Of a stretch of 64,000 nt of DNA, positions 24,666 through 32,478 are shown in pieces (the first letter of the stretch is position 1; each line of letters starts with the position of its first letter). Under the pieces are notes generated by a model that was not told where the DNA came from, searched no databases, and saw nothing but the letters and a program-made list of their open reading frames with translations. A program made the translations under genes and the position numbers. The stretch spans positions 48,912-112,911 of the forward strand of contig CAYUCC010000006.1 in assembly GCA_964443225.1 (NCBI GenBank), read 5' to 3'. This stretch comes from SSC4 sp964443225. GTDB lineage: Bacteria > Chloroflexota > Anaerolineae > SSC4 > Amarolineaceae.

Positions 24666-25111
24666 ACATATTTGGAATCGGTCCGTTGGAGTTGATGGTG
24701 GTCCTGGCCGTGGCGCTGATATTCCTCGGCCCGGACAAGCTGCCCGAGCTGGCACGTGCACTCGGAAAGGCCGTATCCCAGTTTCAGCGGATGGTGGAGC
24801 CGTATCGCGAGGAAATCGCACGGGCCATGGAACCGGTGGATGAGGTGCAGCGCGACGTCAAACAGGCGCTGCGCACGGTCTCTGCGCCCACCGCGGCAGC
24901 GACAACCACCCGCAGCGCCGCGGTGGCGACAACTGACGCAAACGAGGGCACGGCCACCAACGCTGCTGACTCGTCACCCGCACCGATCACCCCCGTGCCG
25001 GCGAACAGCACCGATTGGGCACCGGACGACGCACCTGACCCTGCGCAGAACACCATTGCGCCACCGGCACTTGCCTCTCCCGTGAAAGCGTACCAAGATG
25101 ACCCAGGCTGA
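24662..25111 (+). CDS. TatB-like Sec-independent translocase subunit
   Basis: The 149-residue protein starts MNIFGIGPLELMVVLAVALI, one transmembrane helix with the FLGPDKLPELARALGKAV hinge and amphipathic helix, then a charged helix to about residue 70. A long Ala/Thr/Pro-rich tail follows. The GPLEL start and longer helical domain favour TatB over TatA. The ATG overlaps the lutC stop, and its 3' end overlaps tatC by 14 bp. It probably recognises twin-arginine substrates together with TatC. Confidence 0.85.
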   Translation: MNIFGIGPLELMVVLAVALIFLGPDKLPELARALGKAVSQFQRMVEPYREEIARAMEPVDEVQRDVKQALRTVSAPTAAATTTRSAAVATTDANEGTATNAADSSPAPITPVPANSTDWAPDDAPDPAQNTIAPPALASPVKAYQDDPG

Positions 25112-25847
25112 TGGCCAGGATCGTGTGATGCCCATCACGGGGCACCTGGTCGAGCTGCGCAACCGGTTGATCAAAGTGGTTGCGGCAGTCCTCGCCGGTT
25201 CCGTTCTCGGCATGGTATTTGCACGGCAATTTTTGGAGCTGCTGATTGCGCCGATGGGTGATGCACGGCCGCAGTCGCTGCGACCCACCGAAAACGTCAT
25301 CGTCTATTTTAAGGTCGCGCTGATTTTGGGGCTCGTCCTGGCGATGCCGGTCATCCTGTACCAGCTCCTGAGGTTCATCGTCCCAGGGTTGACTGGCCGC
25401 GAGCGTCGCGCCCTGCGGATCGTTGTGCCGGCGGCCACCGGGTTGTTTGCGTTAGGCGTCGCTTTTTCGGCATTGATCATGCTGCCGTTTTCTGTGGCGT
25501 ATTTGAGCGCGTTTTTGAGCGACCTCATCGAGCCACAGTATTCGATCGACTACTACATCAGTTTTGTCTTCAATTTTCTGTTGTGGGTAGGGTTGAGTTT
25601 TGAGACGCCGTTGGTCATCGCGTTCCTGGCCTATGTCGGCGTCGTGACGCCGCAGGGCCTGGCCAAACGCCGGCGTTATGCGATCGTGGTGATCGCGGCG
25701 CTGGCTGCACTGATTACGCCGACACCGGACCCGTTCAACATGCTGATTGTGATGGTTCCGCTGTATCTGCTGTACGAGTTTGGCATTGTGCTGGCGCGTC
25801 TCACCTACCGCCCGCGCACCACCTACGCCGCGTCGAGCACCAATTAA
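25098..25847 (+). CDS. tatC: Twin-arginine translocase subunit TatC
   Basis: The 249-residue protein has six transmembrane segments and the TatC signatures HLVELRNRLIKV (residues about 15-26), the conserved Pro-rich LAMPVILYQLLRFIVPGL and the SFETPLVIAFLAYVGVV block near residue 170, which holds the functional Glu. It forms the signal-peptide receptor with TatB. It is the last gene of the lutB-lutC-tatB-tatC unit. Its stop codon TAA lies on the edge of a repeated element (25846 onwards). Confidence 0.93.
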   Translation: MTQADGQDRVMPITGHLVELRNRLIKVVAAVLAGSVLGMVFARQFLELLIAPMGDARPQSLRPTENVIVYFKVALILGLVLAMPVILYQLLRFIVPGLTGRERRALRIVVPAATGLFALGVAFSALIMLPFSVAYLSAFLSDLIEPQYSIDYYISFVFNFLLWVGLSFETPLVIAFLAYVGVVTPQGLAKRRRYAIVVIAALAALITPTPDPFNMLIVMVPLYLLYEFGIVLARLTYRPRTTYAASSTN

Positions 25848-25952
25848 GGGCTTGTAAATGAATAACTTCCCATGCTCTATTGGTCGAATTTGATGGTGGC
25901 GGTTGCACAGTTGCCATCTTTTTGGAAAGATGGCAACTGTGCAACCGCCACC
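25846..25952 (+). repeat. Copy of a 72-bp dispersed repeat ending in a 27-bp perfect palindrome
   Basis: The segment starts AAGGGCTTGTAAATGAATAA and reaches AACTTCCCATGCTC, TCGAATTTG and GGTGGCGGTTGCACAG. The last 27 bases (25895-25921) are followed by TTGG and a perfect inverted copy (25926-25952). The reverse complement of 58258-58330 is nearly the same 72-bp sequence, and 54235-54263 matches its first 29 bases. The palindrome could fold as a very stable hairpin after tatC. It looks like the joined ends of a mobile element, but no transposase is present. Confidence 0.85.
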
Positions 25953-25985
25953 GCCTTCGGAGCGGCGAATTCCGGCCATACAAAA

Positions 25986-26020
25986 GGGCTGCCACAAAAC
26001 TTGTGGGCAGCCCAATGTTT
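25986..26020 (+). terminator. Intrinsic terminator after tatC
   Basis: GGGCTGCCACAA pairs with TTGTGGGCAGCCC (one bulged G) around an AAC loop, followed by AATGTTTTA. It lies about 140 bp after the tatC stop. Confidence 0.7.
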
Positions 26021-26022
26021 TA

Positions 26023-26089
26023 GAGCCTATCCGAATAACCCAATATTCGCCTCAATAAGGCGCCTGAGGGCAGTTATTCGGATAGGCTC
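26023..26089. mobile_element. 67-bp MITE-like element with TTA target duplication
   Basis: The element begins GAGCCTATCCGAATAAC and ends with the exact inverse GTTATTCGGATAGGCTC (17-bp perfect terminal inverted repeats). It is flanked on both sides by TTA (26020-26022 and 26090-26092), a 3-bp target-site duplication. The inner 33 bases hold a small CGCCT/AGGCG hairpin. GAGCC ends with TNA-type duplications fit IS5-family relatives. It stops 1 bp from the 3' end of tRNA-Arg (26094). Confidence 0.8.
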
Positions 26090-26093
26090 TTAG

Positions 26094-26165
26094 TACCCCC
26101 GGGGCGACTCGAACGCCCGCACACGGCTCCGGAGGCCGCTGCTCTATCCACTGAGCTACGGGGGC
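26094..26165 (-). tRNA. tRNA-Arg (CCG anticodon), CCA not encoded
   Basis: The 72-nt cloverleaf reads GCCCCCG at the 5' end and CGGGGGT-A at the 3' end. The D arm is GCTC/GAGC, the anticodon arm GCGGC/GCCGT has loop CTCCGGA (anticodon CCG), and the T arm is GGGCG-TTCGAGT-CGCCC. The 3' CCA must be added after transcription because the DNA continues CTAA, directly into the MITE-like element. Confidence 0.93.
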
Positions 26166-26219
26166 ATCCGGTGAGGCCTAGTTTAGCACAGCGGGCCGGC
26201 TTTGGCAAACACATGCGAC

Positions 26220-27401
26220 TCAGTCGAGGTAATCACGCAGGATACGGCTGCGGCAGGGGTGACGCAGCCGGTTCAATGCCTGCGCCTCGATCTGCCGAAT
26301 GCGCTCACGGGTCAGCCCGAATTTCTGACCGACTTCTTCCAGTGTGTAGGTGTGACCGTTCTGCAAGCCGTAGCGCAGTGCCAGGACGCGCGCCTCACGC
26401 GGCGACAACGTGGTCAACACCTGTTCCAAACGCTCGCGCAGCAGGGTCACGGAGGTGGCCTCGGGTGGGGCGGCCAGTTCGGTGTCTTCGATCAGGGCAC
26501 CCAATTCGCGCTCTTCGTCTTCACCGATCGGCTGTTCCAACGAAGCTGGGTGGCGGGCCACTCGCAGCATCCAGCGTACCCGTTCGGGCGTGGTGCGCAG
26601 GATGACCGCCAATTCCTCGGGTGTGCCCGATCGTCCTAACTCCTGCTCCATGGCCTGTGAGGCGCGGTACAGCTCGCGGATCTTGTCGCCCATGTGTACC
26701 GGCAGGCGGATGGTTCGACCCTGGTCGGCAACGGCACGGCTGATGGCCTGGCGAATCCACCACGTGGCGTAGGTGCTGAACTTATAGCCACGATGATGGT
26801 CGAACTTATCCACCGCCCGCATCAGTCCCATGTTGCCCTCCTGGATCAGGTCCAGAAACGGTACGCCCTGACCCACGTAACGTTTGGCAATGCTGATGAC
26901 CAGGCGGGTATTGGCGCGGATCAGGTGGGCGCGTGCCTTTTGGCCCTCCTCGATACGGCGTCGCAGCAGGCTGATGTGGGCCGGGTGGTTGCGCACCGCT
27001 CGCTGCAAGCGCTGACTGGCCAGGCGGCCAGCTTCCATGGCGCGCGCCAATCCCAGCTCTTCTTCGGATGACAGGAGCGGTTCCTGGCTCATTTCGCGAA
27101 AATAGAGGTCGGTAATGTCACCCAGTGATGCATGCAGGTGGTAGGGGGACTCATCACTGCTGTCGCTGCGGCCATTCCGTTCGGCCGTGCGTTCGAGGGC
27201 TTCGAGCATGTCGTCTTCGGTCGCATAGACCGCCAGGTTCTCTTCTTCCAGGATGTTGTACAATGATTCCAGGCGTCCGACATTGTGCTCGACTGTGGGC
27301 AAGGCGCGGAGAATATCATCGTGCAGCAGAAAGCCTTGCCGGCGAGCCTTTCTGACCAGTGCCAAAAGCACCTCGTCAACCTGCTTCCCATTCTTGTTCA
27401 T
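26220..27401 (-). CDS. rpoD: Primary RNA polymerase sigma factor (RpoD/SigA)
   Basis: The 393-residue protein has the sigma-70 regions in order. Region 1.1-like start, 1.2 (DLYFREMSQEPLLSSEEE), 2 (RANTRLVISIAKRYVGQGVPFLDLIQEGN, then GYKFSTYATWWIRQAISRA), 3 (RTIRLPVHMGDKI), and 4 (LSPREARVLALRYGL, TLEEVGQKFGLTRERIRQIE). The YKFSTYATWWIRQAI core and region 4.2 are typical of the housekeeping factor, consistent with the many TTGACA/TATAAT promoters in the window. GAGGAC lies before the ATG. It sits 17 bp after a small ORF and appears to be the last gene of an S1-like/small-ORF/rpoD operon. Confidence 0.93.
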   Translation of the reverse strand: MNKNGKQVDEVLLALVRKARRQGFLLHDDILRALPTVEHNVGRLESLYNILEEENLAVYATEDDMLEALERTAERNGRSDSSDESPYHLHASLGDITDLYFREMSQEPLLSSEEELGLARAMEAGRLASQRLQRAVRNHPAHISLLRRRIEEGQKARAHLIRANTRLVISIAKRYVGQGVPFLDLIQEGNMGLMRAVDKFDHHRGYKFSTYATWWIRQAISRAVADQGRTIRLPVHMGDKIRELYRASQAMEQELGRSGTPEELAVILRTTPERVRWMLRVARHPASLEQPIGEDEERELGALIEDTELAAPPEATSVTLLRERLEQVLTTLSPREARVLALRYGLQNGHTYTLEEVGQKFGLTRERIRQIEAQALNRLRHPCRSRILRDYLD

Positions 27402-27418
27402 GCCATGTCCTCACAACG

Positions 27419-27655
27419 TTAGTTGTCACGACCGCTGGGGAAACGATTCCAGATGGTGTACGTGTAAATGAACAACGACGGTTCAGTTACGGGTTGTGGC
27501 TCCTGCGTCTTGCTGAGGGTCGGCTCGGGCTCCACGACGGTCTCTTTGGTGGCTGCTAGTCTGTGGCGCCGACGTCGATGTGCTGATTTGCTGTCTTCTG
27601 GTGTCTGTCTGGTGATGGGGGGGCCTGTTTTGGCTGACTTTGGACGTGGGTTCAT
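27419..27655 (-). CDS. Small protein translationally coupled to the S1-like gene
   Basis: A 78-codon frame whose ATG (27655) overlaps the TGA of the S1-like gene as ATGA and which ends 17 bp before rpoD. The product is very basic at the N-terminus (HRRRRHRLAATK, residues about 26-37), Pro/Thr-rich in the middle and ends in an aromatic stretch IYTYTIWNRFPSGRDN. No family is recognised and there is no membrane segment. The stop-start overlap and close spacing to rpoD are the main reasons to believe it is translated. Confidence 0.5.
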   Translation of the reverse strand: MNPRPKSAKTGPPITRQTPEDSKSAHRRRRHRLAATKETVVEPEPTLSKTQEPQPVTEPSLFIYTYTIWNRFPSGRDN

Positions 27656-29295
27656 GCGTCATCCGGCTCCGTGTCCAGGTCGTCGGTGCCGACCATAACA
27701 GGCGCAGCCGCGGGTGCCACCAGCCACTGCGGCGCCTGTTTGAGGCTCAGGGAGATGCGCTCGTGGTCATGATCGATCTCGAGTACGCGTGCGGTATATT
27801 CTTGCCCGCGCTGCACCACCTGTCGCGGATGATCGATATAGTCATCGCTGAGTTCGGAAATATGGATCAATCCCTCGATACCCGGTTCGATCTGGGCAAA
27901 TGCGCCAAAACTGACCATATTGGTGATCTGCACGGTGACAAGTTGGCCGGGCCGGTAGCGCTGCTCGATCCGGTCCCACGGGTTGGGCAGGGCACGCCGG
28001 CGGCTCAACCCGATGCGCCCGCGCGCGGGTTCGATCCGGATGATCTCGACCGATACCTCTTCACCCACCGCAACCACCTCTTGTGGGTTTTTGACCCGCT
28101 GCCAGGTCAGTTCGCTGAGATGGATCAAACCGTCGGCGCCGCCAAGGTCTACGAACACACCGAAGTTCGTGATGCTGCGCACGCGCCCGCTCACGCGGTC
28201 ACCGACGTGCAGCTGGTTGATGAGGTCCTCACGCTGTCTTTCGCGCCAGGCCCGTTCTGCCAGGCGTTCCGAGAGCAGCAGCCGGCGCCGCTTGCGTTGA
28301 ACCTCCAGGACACGGATCGGGATCATCTTGCCGACCAGCACACTCAGGATTTCCTGGTGCTGGTCGGGTGTTGCGTTACGTGGTACCATGCTCAGGTGCG
28401 AGTTGGGTACGAAACCACGAAGCCGGCCAAAGGCAACCGTCAGACCGCCCTGGTTGTAACCGGTGACACGCGCTTCCAGGATTTCTTGCGATTCCAGGAG
28501 CGCTTGCGCACGGCTCCAATCGTCATCCAGTGCACTGGATCCGGAAGCGGGCTTCTCGCTCGCCACATTATCCGCCGGCAAGGCCGCCGACGGTACGATG
28601 ACCGCGATCCCATCCCCCAGTTCGATCTCGGCGACCGCCTCCACGCCAAGGCGCTGCAGATCCCAATCGGCAGCGACGCGATCGTGAGCCGGTGCTTCCG
28701 TATCATTCTGCGGTTCGGGGATGTCGGTTGGTTCAGAAGCGGCGGCTGGTTCCACCGCTATACCAGGTTCGGGGATGCCGGTTGGCTCGGAAGTGGCGGC
28801 TGGTTCCACCGCTATACCAGGTTCGGGGATGCCGGTTGGCTCGAAAGCAGCGGTTGGTTCCGCCGCTGCGACAGGTTCGGGCATGCCGGCCGGTTCAGAA
28901 GCAGCGGTTGGTTCCGCCGCTGCGACAGGTTCGGGCATGCCGGTTGGCTCGAAAGCAGCGGTTGGTTCCGCCGCTGCGACAGGTTCGGGGATGCCGGTTG
29001 GTTCAGAAGCGGCGGCTGGTTCCGCCGCTGCGACAGGTTCGGGGATGCCGGTTGGTTCAGAAGCGGCGGCTGGTTCCGCCGCTGCGACAGGCTCAGTGGT
29101 GCCGGTTGGCTCGGAAGCGGCGGCTGGTTCCGCCGCCACGACAGGTTCGGCGTCGATCACGTGGCGTGAATCGGAGTCAGCCTGGACTTCAGAAACCTCC
29201 GGCGGTGCGGAAGGAATGGCATCTTCCGCCGGTGGAGAAGTCACGTCGCCAGCCGCCTCACGATCGTCGGGATTGATCACATCTTCGAACGTCAT
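27652..29295 (-). CDS. S1 RNA-binding domain protein (ribosomal protein S1-like) with 18-residue repeats
   Basis: The 547-residue protein has an acidic N-terminal extension, then eight tandem 18-residue units (about residues 49-195), then three S1-type OB domains. Domain 1 (from about residue 262) holds GLTVAFGRLRGFVP. Domain 2 holds VSGRVRSITNFGVFVDLGG, then DGLIHLSELTW. Domain 3 holds VTVQITNMVSFGAFAQIEPG, then EGLIHISELS. Ribosomal S1 binds mRNA leaders; bacteria of this type often have such short S1 variants. The ATG at 29295 follows GAGGTCCGGA. The promoter lies about 220 nt upstream, so the leader is long. A coupled small ORF and rpoD follow. Confidence 0.82.
   Translation of the reverse strand: MTFEDVINPDDREAAGDVTSPPAEDAIPSAPPEVSEVQADSDSRHVIDAEPVVAAEPAAASEPTGTTEPVAAAEPAAASEPTGIPEPVAAAEPAAASEPTGIPEPVAAAEPTAAFEPTGMPEPVAAAEPTAASEPAGMPEPVAAAEPTAAFEPTGIPEPGIAVEPAATSEPTGIPEPGIAVEPAAASEPTDIPEPQNDTEAPAHDRVAADWDLQRLGVEAVAEIELGDGIAVIVPSAALPADNVASEKPASGSSALDDDWSRAQALLESQEILEARVTGYNQGGLTVAFGRLRGFVPNSHLSMVPRNATPDQHQEILSVLVGKMIPIRVLEVQRKRRRLLLSERLAERAWRERQREDLINQLHVGDRVSGRVRSITNFGVFVDLGGADGLIHLSELTWQRVKNPQEVVAVGEEVSVEIIRIEPARGRIGLSRRRALPNPWDRIEQRYRPGQLVTVQITNMVSFGAFAQIEPGIEGLIHISELSDDYIDHPRQVVQRGQEYTARVLEIDHDHERISLSLKQAPQWLVAPAAAPVMVGTDDLDTEPDDA
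28712..29148 (-). repeat. 54-bp in-frame tandem repeat inside the S1-like gene
   Basis: Eight units of 54 bp encode variants of TGIPEPVAAAEPAAASEP. GGTTCGGGG occurs at 28712, 28766, 28820 and 28874 with exact 54-bp spacing. The units differ by few substitutions (T/A, S/F, I/M), so the array is recent or is being homogenised. The product is an extended Ala/Pro/Glu linker that should be flexible and acidic. Confidence 0.9.
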
Positions 29296-29523
29296 TCCGG
29301 ACCTCAACTCCTATCGTGTCGGGCAACGCGAGGCAAACCACGTCACACGCGGCGAACCGGGGCCTCAAGACATGCATTGGATTGGACAGAATCGTGTGCT
29401 GGTGCCTGCATGACGGTGGTATCATTGGCTCGGGCTGCGATCATCGCCGGTGATGCAGTGACGGATCATGGACAGCGAAGCCAGCCATCAGGTTGAACTT
29501 GCGCTGGTTTGAATTGCTGGCCT

Positions 29524-29552
29524 ATTTTACCATGCTTCACAAAAAATGTCAA
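29524..29552 (-). promoter_or_regulatory. Promoter for the S1-like/small ORF/rpoD operon
   Basis: TTGACA (29552-29547) and TAAAAT (29529-29524) are 17 bp apart. Transcription would start near 29517, leaving about 220 nt of leader before the ATG at 29295. No other gene lies in the divergent gap 29296-29669. Confidence 0.75.
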
Positions 29553-29669
29553 GAATCTGCGCTTAGAGTGCGTTATTTAATGGATGTATTGTACGTTGCG
29601 TGATCGCACGTTTTGATGTATCATGCAGGGGATCTGTGGACACAATATCGCGTGGCAGGACTCAGAATC

Positions 29670-30206
29670 ATGCAATCTTTTACTACCAGGGCTGGTATCC
29701 ACGTCACGATCCGGCCTCTGCATCCAACGGAAGGTGCCCAGCTGCTCGACCTGGCCGAGCACCTCTCGCCAGATACGCGTTACCAGCGTTTTCACGTGGC
29801 GCTCGATCACCTGCAGGATGCCCAGATGCAGCGCATCCTCGCGCAGCTGCTGGATGTCGACCAGGTCAACCGTATTGCCCTGGTGGCCGTGATAACGGAT
29901 GAGACGGGCCATGACGATTTTGTGGCGGTTGCCCGCGCCCACCGCATCGCCAATTCCGATGAAGCCGAATCGGCGGTTGTGGTGCGCGACGACTATCAGA
30001 ACCAGGGGCTTGGGTTGTACATGCTGGAGTGTCTTGTCGAGGCGACGCGGCGTGCCGGATTCAAGCGGCTGCGTGGTTATATTCAACCCAGTAATATGCA
30101 CATGTTTCATTTGCTCCACAAGCTCGATTTGCACTATGAAACACAGGTGGGCCACGGTGAAGCCAGCGTGGTGATTTTTCTGCAGCCGGAACCACAGCCC
30201 ACCTGA
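29670..30206 (+). CDS. GNAT family N-acetyltransferase
   Basis: The 178-residue protein has the GNAT fold. The acetyl-CoA-binding motif A is VVVRDDYQNQGLGLYMLECL (residues about 103-122), containing QNQGLG, followed by motif B-like FKRLRGYIQPSNMHMFHLLHKL. The N-terminal segment HVTIRPLHPTEGAQLL matches the usual first strand and helix. It resembles the acetyltransferase domain of protein lysine acetyltransferases (Pat-type) in length and in the RYQRFH motif, but the substrate is unknown. The ATG at 29670 follows AGGA. Homoserine dehydrogenase begins 42 bp later on the same strand. Confidence 0.8.
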   Translation: MQSFTTRAGIHVTIRPLHPTEGAQLLDLAEHLSPDTRYQRFHVALDHLQDAQMQRILAQLLDVDQVNRIALVAVITDETGHDDFVAVARAHRIANSDEAESAVVVRDDYQNQGLGLYMLECLVEATRRAGFKRLRGYIQPSNMHMFHLLHKLDLHYETQVGHGEASVVIFLQPEPQPT

Positions 30207-30248
30207 GCAGGATCGGTGTCCAGGGATAATACGAAGGAGCCAGGTCAG

Positions 30249-31313
30249 GTGATCGAACACAGGATCGTATTAATTGGGTTTGGAACAGTCGGCCAGGGAT
30301 TAGTCGAAATCCTGGTGACGCGCGCAGCCGAGCTGGAGAACCGGTACGGCGTGCGCTTCGTGGTGGCTGCGGTCAGCGACCTGCTCAAGGGCAGCCTGTA
30401 TGCCGCGGACGGATTGGACGGCACCAAACTGCTGGAACTGACGCGCGCCGGCCGGCCGCTGTCCGACTATCCGGCGCAGGACGGTGTCATTCGTGGATGG
30501 GACAGCCTGCAGACGATTCGCGCGGCCCATGCCGACACCGTGGTGGAAGTCAGCTGGACCGACGTCAAAACCGGGCAGCCGGCGATCGATCACTGCCTGG
30601 CGGCCTTTGCCAGTGGGAAGAATGCCGTGCTCACCAACAAAGGGCCGGTGGCGTTGGCCTACCGCCAGCTGCACGATGCCGCCGCGGCGGCGGGGCGCCG
30701 TTTTCTCTTCGAGGGCACGGTCATGAGTGGAACGCCAGCCATCCGCCTGGCGCGACAGGCCCTGGCTGGCTGCCAGATCGCCGAAATCCAGGGTATCTTC
30801 AACGGCACCACCAACTACATCCTGACCCGCATGGAAGCCGGTGACACCTACGCAAGCGCCCTGGCCGCCGCACAGCAGCTCGGTTACGCCGAGGCCGACC
30901 CAACCGCTGATGTGGAAGGGTTCGACAGTCTGGCCAAAGTTGCCATCCTGGCCAATGTGCTGCTGGGTGCCAACCTGGCGGTCAGCGACGTGCCGCGTCA
31001 GGGCATCACCGGCCTGACACCCGCCGATATCGCCCAGGCCCAGGCGCGGGGAGAGCGATGGAAGCTGGTAGGGCGCATCAGCAAGGCTGCGGATGGCACC
31101 GTGCGCGCCAGCGTGCAGCCGCAGACGTTACCCTTGACCCATCCGTTGGCCAATGTCGGCGGCGTGACCAACGCCATCACCTACACCACCGACCTGCTGG
31201 GTCCCGTGACCCTGGTTGGACCCGGTGCCGGCCGGCTCGAAACCGGCTTTGCCATTTTGAGTGACTTGTTGGAGATCGTCAACGTGCCCCATGCGCAAAC
31301 CCTGGCTTTGTAG
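30249..31313 (+). CDS. Homoserine dehydrogenase, short form without ACT domain
   Basis: The 354-residue protein carries the NAD(P)-binding IVLIGFGTVGQGL (residues about 6-18), the catalytic-domain run LTNKGPVAL, FEGTVMSGTPAIR, GIFNGTTNYILTRM and YAEADPTADVEG with the conserved catalytic Lys and Asp region. The regulatory ACT domain of longer relatives is missing, so threonine feedback through ACT is unlikely. It reduces aspartate semialdehyde to homoserine in Thr/Met synthesis. The GTG at 30249 was chosen because AAGGAG lies 9 bases upstream; an earlier GTG at 30216 lacks a ribosome-binding site. fbp follows 15 bp later. Confidence 0.9.
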   Translation: MIEHRIVLIGFGTVGQGLVEILVTRAAELENRYGVRFVVAAVSDLLKGSLYAADGLDGTKLLELTRAGRPLSDYPAQDGVIRGWDSLQTIRAAHADTVVEVSWTDVKTGQPAIDHCLAAFASGKNAVLTNKGPVALAYRQLHDAAAAAGRRFLFEGTVMSGTPAIRLARQALAGCQIAEIQGIFNGTTNYILTRMEAGDTYASALAAAQQLGYAEADPTADVEGFDSLAKVAILANVLLGANLAVSDVPRQGITGLTPADIAQAQARGERWKLVGRISKAADGTVRASVQPQTLPLTHPLANVGGVTNAITYTTDLLGPVTLVGPGAGRLETGFAILSDLLEIVNVPHAQTLAL

Positions 31314-31328
31314 GAGACTGTATCAACG

Positions 31329-32339
31329 ATGATCATCAAAACAATCGAGCGGTATGTCCTGGAGGAACAGCAGGTTCATCCCGAAGCAACCGGCGTTCTG
31401 ACCGGCATCCTGTACGACATGGCCCTGGCGGGGAAAATCATCTCCAGTCACACCATGCGCGCCGGGCTCAACGAAATTCTCGGCTCGGCGGGTTCGGAGA
31501 ACGTCCAGGGTGAAGAGCAGCAGAAACTGGACGTTTTTGCCCAACGCACCATTTACCGCCTCACCGACCACACGGGCCGGCTCGCAGCGATGGCGTCCGA
31601 AGAAGAACCCGAAATCATTCCAATTCCTGACCGCTTTCCGAAGGGCAAGTACATCCTGCTGTTCGACCCGCTCGACGGATCGTCCAATATCGATGTCAAC
31701 GTCAGCGTGGGCACGATTTTTGCCGTGTACCGGCGGCGCTCACCCGAAGGCACCCCCGGCACGCTGGAAGACGCACTGCAGCCCGGACGCAACCTGGTCG
31801 CGGCGGGCTACATCATCTATGGCTCCAGCACGATGATGGTGTATACCACCGGGCAGGGTGTGCATGGTTTCACCCTCGACCCGGCTATCGGCGAGTTTCT
31901 CCTGTCGCACCCCCACATCCGCCTGCCCAAAAAGCCGAAGTATTACAGCGTCAACCAGAGCAATCAGCGCTACTGGACCGAAGGGGTACAGCGGTACACG
32001 AACTACGTCCAGGGCATGGACGACGGGTACCAGGGCCTCTCTGCGCGCTACATCGGTTCCATGGTGGCAGATTTCCACCGTAATCTGCTGCAGGGGGGCA
32101 TCTTCTACTATCCAGCCGATAACAAAGACCCCAAAAAGCCCGGCGGTAAGCTGCGCCTGCTGTACGAGTGCGCACCCCTGGCCTTCATCGTGGAACAGGC
32201 GGGTGGTCGCGCCTCCGATGGCCACCAGCGGATTCTGGACATCGAACCCACGACGCTGCACCAGCGCACACCGCTCTTCATCGGCAACAGCGACCTGGTC
32301 GAAAAAGCGGAAGAGTTCATCCATCGCTACGACGATTGA
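31329..32339 (+). CDS. fbp: Class I fructose-1,6-bisphosphatase
   Basis: The 336-residue protein has the class I signatures: EEEPEIIPIP near residue 95, LLFDPLDGSSNIDVNVSVGTIF (residues about 113-134) with the metal-binding Asp residues, and the substrate site GKLRLLYECAPLAFIVEQAGG (about 275-295). It removes the 1-phosphate of fructose 1,6-bisphosphate in gluconeogenesis or the reductive pentose pathway. Length and domain order are normal. It follows homoserine dehydrogenase by 15 bp, and a terminator lies 35 bp after the stop. Confidence 0.95.
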   Translation: MIIKTIERYVLEEQQVHPEATGVLTGILYDMALAGKIISSHTMRAGLNEILGSAGSENVQGEEQQKLDVFAQRTIYRLTDHTGRLAAMASEEEPEIIPIPDRFPKGKYILLFDPLDGSSNIDVNVSVGTIFAVYRRRSPEGTPGTLEDALQPGRNLVAAGYIIYGSSTMMVYTTGQGVHGFTLDPAIGEFLLSHPHIRLPKKPKYYSVNQSNQRYWTEGVQRYTNYVQGMDDGYQGLSARYIGSMVADFHRNLLQGGIFYYPADNKDPKKPGGKLRLLYECAPLAFIVEQAGGRASDGHQRILDIEPTTLHQRTPLFIGNSDLVEKAEEFIHRYDD

Positions 32340-32373
32340 GCTGCTTCTGGACGCCAGTCAATTCATGCAATCA

Positions 32374-32404
32374 GAATTGGGACGGCACGGCTGTCCCAAT
32401 TCTT
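32374..32404 (+). terminator. Intrinsic terminator after fbp
   Basis: GAATTGGGAC (32374-32383) and GTCCCAATTC (32393-32402) form a perfect 10-bp stem with a 9-base loop, followed by a short TTG stretch. Confidence 0.65.
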
Positions 32405-32478
32405 GTCCTGTGTACCTGTATTGACCCACCTCCAACGTCACCGCGCCGGATCATGCCATCGCAGCATGAAGGAGAACC

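Noticed and set aside
26023..26089. Simple terminator of tRNA-Arg
   Set aside because: No T tract follows on the minus strand, and the exact TTA duplication at both ends fits an insertion better.
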